Of a stretch of DNA of 64,000 nucleotides, positions 58,575 through 64,000 are shown piece after piece. The notes below the pieces were generated by a model. It saw nothing but the letters and a program-made list of their open reading frames with translations. It was not told the origin of the DNA and did no database searches. The translations under genes were made by a program, and so were the position numbers. The DNA is from Streptomyces diastaticus subsp. diastaticus (GTDB lineage: Bacteria > Actinomycetota > Actinomycetes > Streptomycetales > Streptomycetaceae): NCBI RefSeq assembly GCF_011170125.1, contig NZ_BLLN01000002.1:467501-531500 (forward strand), written 5' to 3'. How positions within the stretch are numbered: the stretch's first letter is position 1; every line of letters begins with the position of its first letter.

Positions 58575-60068
58575 TCAGTCGCGTTTGCAGATGCGGTCGA
58601 GGAGGTTGGCCGTGGCGCGCTGGATCCGTTCGTCGACGTGGCCGGGGCGGTCCAGCGCCGGGGACCAGGCGAAGGTGCCGGAGGCGAAGACGAGGGCGCC
58701 GCTCGGGGCACGGTAGAGGGAGGTCTCCTGGTGGCGCTTGGCGCCCTCGTGGTCGCGGTAGGGCGAGTGGGCCAGCAGGATGCGGCTGTCGTGCTCCGGC
58801 AGCCGGGTGCGCGGGAAGTACCGGTCGGCCTCGCCCGCGACCAGGCCGGGCAGTTCGTCGCCCTCGTGGGCGCCGGTCGCCTCCCAGAGCCAGTGCGAGG
58901 CGTTGCGGACGACCATCGGATGCGGTTCGGGGACCCGGCCCGCGTACTGGATGCCGAGGAGTTGCTGCTCGGGGCGCTCCACCTCGCGCCAGAGCGCGGG
59001 GCGGCCCGGGCCGCGTCGCTTGCGGCAGGTCAGCATCCGGTCCGGGACGCCGGAGGCCGAGGGCGACAACTCGACCTTCCAGTACATGGTGTTGGCGGAG
59101 AGGAAGACCAGTGAGGTGCCGTGGTCCCGGGCCAGCTCCACGGTGTTGCGCATCGGCACCGACCAGTACTCGTCGTGGCCCGGGAAGACCAGGCCCCGGT
59201 AGCGGGTCGGGTCGATGCGGCCGGAGTGCAGGTCGCGGGTGTCGGCGTAGGCGAGGTCGTAGCCGTACCGCTCGGCCCAGCGGACGAAGTCGTAGGCGTG
59301 GCCGACGTGCAGGGGCAGGCCGGCGCCCGCGTACGGCCGGTCGAAGGAGAGGGTGACGGCGGCGTCCTCCTCGCCGAGCAGCTTCCCCGACTCGTCCCAC
59401 GCGTGGTACAGGCTGGCGCCCGTCCGCCCGTCCTCCGGGTAGAGGTTGTACGCCTGCCAGGTCACGTCGGGCAGCACCAGCAGCAGGTCCGCGGGGTGGC
59501 CGTCGCGGACGGTGAACGGCACGTGCGAGCGGTACCGGCCGTCCGCCGTGGTCAGCACGGCGACGTACGCCCCGATGCTCCACAGGCTGGGGACCTGGAG
59601 CCGCCAGGAGAGCCACCAGTGGTGGCAGGAGACCGTGCGGTCGGCGGTGAGCGGCGGCGGCTGCACGATGCCCGACAGGCGCGGGCTGGTGGTGATCTTG
59701 GAGGCGCCGTCGCCGCCGTAGTGGCCGATGCGGTAGACGTCCACGAAGAACTGCTGGGGCGGGTTGACCGTGATGTGGAAGTCGATCGACTCCCCCGGGG
59801 CGACGGCTCCCGCCGAGGCGTACCCCTTGATCTGCTGGTCCACGTCGTCGGCCGTACGCGGTCCGCCGCCCGCTCTCGGCGGCGGGATGCGGGGGCCGGA
59901 GGCGCCGGGCGCGGGTGCGTGCTCGACGTACCAGGGGACCACCTGACCGGTGTCGTCGAAGTAGTTCTCACTGCCACGCAGCCAGGGGACCGGACCCTGG
60001 CCGAAAGGGTCCGACACGGCGTGCGCGTACGCACCCGATTCCCACCGGCGGATGTGCCCCGACCCCAT
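58575..60068 (-). CDS. N,N-dimethylformamidase large-subunit-like protein
   Basis: 497 aa from ATG 60068. Segments such as PQQFFVDVYRIGHYGGDGAS, DVTWQAYNLYPEDGRTGAS, FPGHDEYWS and SANTMYWKVEL match the C-terminal domain found in the DMFase beta/large subunit and many actinobacterial hypotheticals. The substrate is unlikely to be DMF itself. The fold includes Ig-like and amidotransferase-like parts. No signal peptide is evident. It is on the same strand as purC, about 116 bp upstream. Confidence 0.8.
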   Translation of the reverse strand: MGSGHIRRWESGAYAHAVSDPFGQGPVPWLRGSENYFDDTGQVVPWYVEHAPAPGASGPRIPPPRAGGGPRTADDVDQQIKGYASAGAVAPGESIDFHITVNPPQQFFVDVYRIGHYGGDGASKITTSPRLSGIVQPPPLTADRTVSCHHWWLSWRLQVPSLWSIGAYVAVLTTADGRYRSHVPFTVRDGHPADLLLVLPDVTWQAYNLYPEDGRTGASLYHAWDESGKLLGEEDAAVTLSFDRPYAGAGLPLHVGHAYDFVRWAERYGYDLAYADTRDLHSGRIDPTRYRGLVFPGHDEYWSVPMRNTVELARDHGTSLVFLSANTMYWKVELSPSASGVPDRMLTCRKRRGPGRPALWREVERPEQQLLGIQYAGRVPEPHPMVVRNASHWLWEATGAHEGDELPGLVAGEADRYFPRTRLPEHDSRILLAHSPYRDHEGAKRHQETSLYRAPSGALVFASGTFAWSPALDRPGHVDERIQRATANLLDRICKRD

Positions 60069-60726
60069 GCGGCTCCCCTCCCTCGCTCACCGGAGTCCGC
60101 GCTGCCGCGTCCACTCCGCATCCGGCGACCGCGCCCAGCACATCACATAACGCACGCGCTCCGTCACCGTTCGTCTCCAATTGACGGGAACGGAGCGCAT
60201 CGCTCCCGTTGGTCGCGTCGTTTCGGTCCGGCTATGGGGCTACTTGCCCGGGTGCGGGCGTGGTGCCGCAGGGACGTTCCGCCTGCGGTGCCGGGGGTGA
60301 TCCGGGATCTCCCGGCGCCCTGGCGCCCCCGCCGGGCAGTCGGGTGACGCAGGGCCGGGTTTCGGACAATCCCTGCCCCGCTCTTGACTGGGCTCTGCCT
60401 TCGGCAAGGGGTTCGCCTACGGCCAGACCTGGGGTGTGGCCGGGCCCCGCCTTGTCCGCACCGGCCCAGGACGGCCCGAACGCCGGCCGGGCTGCGGTCG
60501 GGCCCGGGCCCCCGAGCCTCCGGATGTCGACCGGGCCCAGCCGAAACCCCAGCCCGGCCGGCGCTCAAGGCCCTCAGCGACGGAGACGGGCGGCATCGGC
60601 GGTCGCGGCAGAACCCGGCCACACCCCAGCCCGACCGACGCCTGAGGCCGTCCTGGACCGGCACGGTCGGGCGGCCGAACGACAGCGCGGCCGGGGCGGG
60701 CCCCGGCCGTGGCGGGTGGCCCGGAG
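60069..60726. repeat. Non-coding region with nested inverted repeats
   Basis: No supported gene. Inverted repeats include CTGGGGTGTGGCCGGG (60429-60444) with its exact complement (60615-60630). Inside it, CGCCGGCCGGGCTG (near 60483) pairs with CAGCCCGGCCGGCG (near 60554). The inner motif followed by CTCAAGG resembles a common Streptomyces intergenic repeat as I recall it. Confidence 0.6.
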
Positions 60727-62571
60727 TCAGACGAGGCGGACCGGCTTGTCGGAGCGGACCCCGTTCCCCTGGACCCAGGCGCGCAGGGCCGCGCCATCCC
60801 CGTGCTCGACCAGCCCGGCGACACGCCCTCCCAGGTCCGCCACGCGCCTGCCCCGCACGAGCAGCACCGGCCCGTCGAGCCAGTCCAGCCCGGGCTGGGC
60901 CCCGGCCGTGTCCATCGCGGAGCAGCACACCATGGCCACCACGTGCTCGGCGAGCAACTCCCGCCCCGTACGGGGCGGCTGGAGCGGACAGAGCGGCAGC
61001 CGCCCCCCGGCCCACAGGGTCTCGTCGGCCCCCTGTCCCACGGGTGCCGGTGCCACCGCCGGAACCCCGGCCTCCTCACGGGCCACCTCCGCCGCGAGCG
61101 CCGAGGCCAGCTGCTCGGCCCGCTCGGCCACCTGCCGCCGCACCTCGCCCCCGGGCTGGGGCACCCCGGCCGGCCGGGGTCTCGCGGAGCGGGCGGCCTG
61201 GGCTCCGCCCCCTATGTCCACGCCCGTCCGCAGCGCCAGCTCGTCGTCGGAGGCGGTCGCCAGCTCCTCCTCGGTCAGCTCCGGGAGGTGCCCCGGACCG
61301 GCGGGAGCCGTGCCGGCCGGGACCGCGAGGTGTTCCAGCACCCGGTCGAGGGTGGCTCCGCCGGGCTCGGCGCCGTCCGGGCGGCCGCCGTCGGGCACGC
61401 CCAGTTCGTCCAGGATCCGGTGGAGGCGTGCCGCCTCGGTGCGCCAGGTGCGGTCGACGACCTCGTCGGCGTACTCCTCCCAGTCGACGGGGAGCCATTC
61501 CGGTCCGCGTCCCGCCGGCTCGCCGTGGAAGAGGCGGGCGGCGAGGAGGGAGGTCGCCTCGTCGACGGTTCCCGGCTCCTCCAGCAGGTCGCAGGCGGGG
61601 CGTTCGCCGAGCCGGGTGGTGAAGTCGTCGGCGAGGCGGTCGCGGCGGGAGAGCTCCGTGAGGGCGGCGACCACTCCGGCGTCCAGCCGGGACGGCCAGC
61701 GCCCGGTCCGCCAGGCGGGGAGCGCGACCCTGTTGAGCAGCCGGTCCCAGCCCGCGTAGGCGAGGCCGATCTGCTCCTGGGCGGCGATGCGCAGGCCGTA
61801 GTCGACCGTCTTGGCGCGTTCGGAGGAGGTGGCGGCGACCGCCCGCTCCATCTCGGCGGCCTCCTCGCGGCAGGCGCGCAGCAGCAGCCGGGCGGCGCGG
61901 CCCGTCCCGCCGAGCACCAGCCGGGCCAGCGGGCCCCGGTCCGGCTCGGTGCCGAGGGCGGCGGCGGCATCGAGGCCGCGGACGAAGCGGCGGGCGGCGA
62001 GGATGTCGGGCTGCGCCGACGGCCCCGTGCCCGCGACGACCGGGGCCAGCACGGCGCGCAACTCGGCGACGCGCATCCACCACAGGAAGGGCGAGCCGAT
62101 CACCAGCACCGGCGCGGGCGGCGCCTGGTCGTGTGCGGGGCGGACCGCCTCGGCGCCGAGCGCGGGGTGGCTGCGGTCCTCGAGCCAGCTGTCGCAGTCG
62201 GGGGTGAGCGCTATCGCCGAGGGCGCGGGGACCTCCAGCCGGTCGGCGAGATCGCGCACCAGGCGGTGCAGGTCGGGCGCGGAACTCTCGGTGACGGGGA
62301 CGGTGGGGCTGACCGCGGGCCGGGCCCGGGCCACGGCGAGGGCCACCGCCGCCGCGGCGAGGAGGACGAGGACGGCGACGGCACAGACCAGTGCGCGGGC
62401 CGTGTCCCAGCCCGTCCCGGTGAGGACCCCGGTCGGGCCGCCGGCGAGCAGGACGACGGCGAGGGCCGCCGGGAGCAGGGCGAGGGCCGCGGCCCGGCCG
62501 CGGGTCCGCAGCACGGCGACGGCCCCGGCGCGCGCTGCCTCCGCGTCCGTCTGCGCACTCACACCTGACAC
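60727..62571 (-). CDS. Membrane protein, degenerate M48-peptidase-like
   Basis: 614 aa, ATG start. Two transmembrane helices lie at about residues 28-50 and 60-82. The segment VLVIGSPFLWWMRVAELRAVLAPVVAGTG aligns by eye with the M48 pattern in which ELRAVLAHELxH carries the zinc motif. Here the HExxH positions read APVVAG, so zinc binding is lost. The remainder is helical, with Arg- and Glu-rich stretches and a C-terminal domain ending DKPVRLV. It is probably a pseudo-peptidase or scaffold. The M48 relationship is inference. The gene is monocistronic between purC-side genes and purD. Confidence 0.65.
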   Translation of the reverse strand: MSGVSAQTDAEAARAGAVAVLRTRGRAAALALLPAALAVVLLAGGPTGVLTGTGWDTARALVCAVAVLVLLAAAAVALAVARARPAVSPTVPVTESSAPDLHRLVRDLADRLEVPAPSAIALTPDCDSWLEDRSHPALGAEAVRPAHDQAPPAPVLVIGSPFLWWMRVAELRAVLAPVVAGTGPSAQPDILAARRFVRGLDAAAALGTEPDRGPLARLVLGGTGRAARLLLRACREEAAEMERAVAATSSERAKTVDYGLRIAAQEQIGLAYAGWDRLLNRVALPAWRTGRWPSRLDAGVVAALTELSRRDRLADDFTTRLGERPACDLLEEPGTVDEATSLLAARLFHGEPAGRGPEWLPVDWEEYADEVVDRTWRTEAARLHRILDELGVPDGGRPDGAEPGGATLDRVLEHLAVPAGTAPAGPGHLPELTEEELATASDDELALRTGVDIGGGAQAARSARPRPAGVPQPGGEVRRQVAERAEQLASALAAEVAREEAGVPAVAPAPVGQGADETLWAGGRLPLCPLQPPRTGRELLAEHVVAMVCCSAMDTAGAQPGLDWLDGPVLLVRGRRVADLGGRVAGLVEHGDGAALRAWVQGNGVRSDKPVRLV

Positions 62572-62888
62572 GACCGGTCACACCCCTTTATCGCCCGCCC
62601 GGCGCCCGCTGTCCCAGCCGGTGCCGACGCGCTTCGACGGCGTTGCTCATTCCCCCACTGTGGCACCCGGCACCGACATCGCAATGCCGGTGGGCCAAGT
62701 GCCGCACACCCCGGTCCACGGGCCGCAGAGCGCTTGCGCGGCACCCTAGTTGGGGGTGGGCGGAGCGTCAGCCGGATGGCGGATCGGTCACTCGATGGAA
62801 TGCCTTTGGGCAGAGCTTGCACGCGGAGCGCGCGCTTCTGCGATCCTCACGCGCCCCCCACCGGCGCCCCCGCACGCCCCGGAAACGC
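62572..62888. other. Intergenic between hypothetical gene and purD terminator
   Basis: 317 bp holding the promoter of the M48-like gene. A dyad around 62695-62725 (GGGCCAAGTG... and CCGGTCC) is weak. No gene seen. Confidence 0.35.
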
Positions 62889-62942
62889 CGCCTCCCCCGC
62901 CCACGGCCCAAGGCCGGTGGACGGGGGAGGCGAACAGCGGCG
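62889..62942 (-). terminator. Terminator of purD
   Basis: CGCCTCCCCCG (62889-62899) pairs exactly with CGGGGGAGGCG (62932-62942). The large loop contains a second small stem. It lies 32 nt after the minus-strand stop codon. Confidence 0.8.
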
Positions 62943-62973
62943 TACGCGAAGCGCGGGGCGTACGCGGGGTGCG

Positions 62974-64000
62974 TCAGCCGCGCTGCTCCACGGCGACGCG
63001 GGCCGCGATGTCGGAGCGGTGCTGGGAGCCGTCCAGCCGGACGCGCGCCACGGCCGTGTACGCGCGGTCGCGCGCCTCGGTCAGGTCGGCCCCGGTGGCG
63101 GTCACCGACAGGACCCGGCCGCCCGCACTGAGGACCGCGCCCCCCTCCCGGCGCGTCCCGGCGTGCAGGACGTACGCCGCGGGAGCGTCCAGTTCCGCGA
63201 CCTCCGCGAGCCCTTCGACCGGGTCGCCGGTACGCGGCGCGCCCGGGTAGTTGTGCGAGGCGACGACCACGGTGACCGCGGACTCCTCGCTCCAGCTCAG
63301 CGGCTCCAGCCCGGCGAGGGTGCCGTTCGCGGCGGCGCGCAGCACCCCGGCGAGCGGGGTGCGCAGACGGGCGAGGACCACCTGGGTCTCGGGGTCGCCG
63401 AAGCGGGCGTTGAACTCGATGACGCGGATGCCGCGCGAGGTGATCGCGAGCCCGGCGTAGAGGAGTCCGGAGAAGGGGGTGCCGCGGCGGCGCAGCTCGT
63501 CCACGGTCGGCTGGAGGACCGTCTCCAGCACCTCGTCGACCAGCTTCGGGTCGGCCCACGGCAGGGGCGAGTAGGCGCCCATGCCACCGGTGTTGGGGCC
63601 CTGGTCGCCGTCGAGTGCGCGCTTGAAGTCCTGCGCGGGCTGGAGCGGGACGACGGTGCGACCGTCGGTGACGGCGAACAGCGAGACCTCCGGACCGTCG
63701 AGGAACTCCTCGACGACGACCCGGCCGCCCCCGGCGGTGACGCAGTTCAGCGCGTGCTCGCGGGCCGCGTCCACGTCCTCGGTGACGACGACGCCCTTGC
63801 CGGCCGCGAGCCCGTCGTCCTTGACGACGTAGGGCGCGCCGAAGGCGTCGAGGGCGGCGTCGATCTCGGCCGGGGTGGCGCAGACGTAGCTGCGGGCCGT
63901 CGGCACCCCGGCGCCGGCCATGACGTCCTTGGCGAACGCCTTGGACCCCTCCAGCCGGGCCGCCTCGGCGGACGGGCCGAAGCAGTCGATCCCGGCCACC
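62974..64000 (-). CDS. purD: Phosphoribosylamine-glycine ligase, N-terminal part missing
   Basis: About 342 residues are visible. The gene continues beyond the right edge and lacks roughly the first 75-80 residues. The ATP-grasp fold is clear: APYVVKDDGLAAGKGVVV, VVVEEFLDGPEVSLFAV, DQGPNTGGMGAYSP, and EFNARFGDPETQVVLARL with metal-binding Glu/Asn. The C-terminal segment YVLHAGTRREGG is typical of the family. It ligates glycine to phosphoribosylamine, step two of purine synthesis. Confidence 0.97.
   Translation of the reverse strand, partial: VAGIDCFGPSAEAARLEGSKAFAKDVMAGAGVPTARSYVCATPAEIDAALDAFGAPYVVKDDGLAAGKGVVVTEDVDAAREHALNCVTAGGGRVVVEEFLDGPEVSLFAVTDGRTVVPLQPAQDFKRALDGDQGPNTGGMGAYSPLPWADPKLVDEVLETVLQPTVDELRRRGTPFSGLLYAGLAITSRGIRVIEFNARFGDPETQVVLARLRTPLAGVLRAAANGTLAGLEPLSWSEESAVTVVVASHNYPGAPRTGDPVEGLAEVAELDAPAAYVLHAGTRREGGAVLSAGGRVLSVTATGADLTEARDRAYTAVARVRLDGSQHRSDIAARVAVEQRG

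Overview
The window is high-GC actinobacterial chromosome and reads as Streptomyces core genome. The indicators are a textbook bldC, valine dehydrogenase, an Lsr2 paralogue, an AtrA-like TetR gene beside a type II NADH dehydrogenase, GTG starts, and tRNAs without an encoded CCA. From memory, not from a search, the gene order resembles the S. coelicolor SCO4119-SCO4068 interval read in descending order.

Layout. 0-5.4 kb: MFS exporter tail, a PAS/SpoIIE phosphatase, ndh, and the AtrA-like regulator. 5.4-6.9 kb: a 1.5-kb stretch with no convincing gene. 6.9-13.1 kb: a membrane-tethered sigma factor fused to an anti-sigma-type zinc finger and an NPCBM domain, a degenerate asparagine-synthetase-like protein, and a TPR/HTH sporulation-type regulator. 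13.3-21.4 kb: L-2-hydroxyglutarate-oxidase-like enzyme, trmB, a PrsW-like protease, an aldo/keto reductase, an M23 peptidase behind a ydaO-type (c-di-AMP) riboswitch, and a membrane PP2C phosphatase. 21.5-27.5 kb: initiator tRNA, GlsB and TerD stress proteins, a Clp/Hsp100 AAA+ unfoldase without a recognisable ClpP-docking loop, a small hypothetical gene and tRNA-Lys. 27.5-30 kb: accessory patch with a complete IS481-family element inserted in a 7-bp tandem repeat, plus a 34-bp tandem repeat. 30-41.4 kb: DEAD-box helicase with RGG tail, lipoprotein, zincin, metallophosphoesterase, four tRNAs, hrpA and bldC. 41.8-64 kb: vdh, a DUF3073 protein and a dispersed purine-biosynthesis region (purM, purF, purL-purQ-purS, purC, purD, all on the minus strand). 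That region is interrupted by lsr2-like, three tRNA-Gly genes, an ABC transporter plus two-component system, and two unusual hypothetical proteins.

How it fits together. purS, purQ and purL overlap by 4 bp each and supply the FGAM synthetase complex. purF makes the first committed step, purD the second, purM the fifth, and purC the SAICAR step. The ABC-ATPase/permease/histidine kinase/response regulator set is one operon-like block. Hairpin terminators close most transcription units, including every tRNA group except the atypical tRNA-Gly(UCC).

The most unusual single item is tRNA-Gly(UCC) at 53084-53155. Its D-loop and T-arm depart from the canonical elbow in a way reminiscent of staphylococcal cell-wall tRNA-Gly. 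Other items worth attention are two enzyme-fold proteins that have lost their catalytic motifs (asparagine-synthetase-like and M48-like), the sigma/zinc-finger/carbohydrate-binding fusion, and an IS whose transposase borrows its stop codon from the target site.
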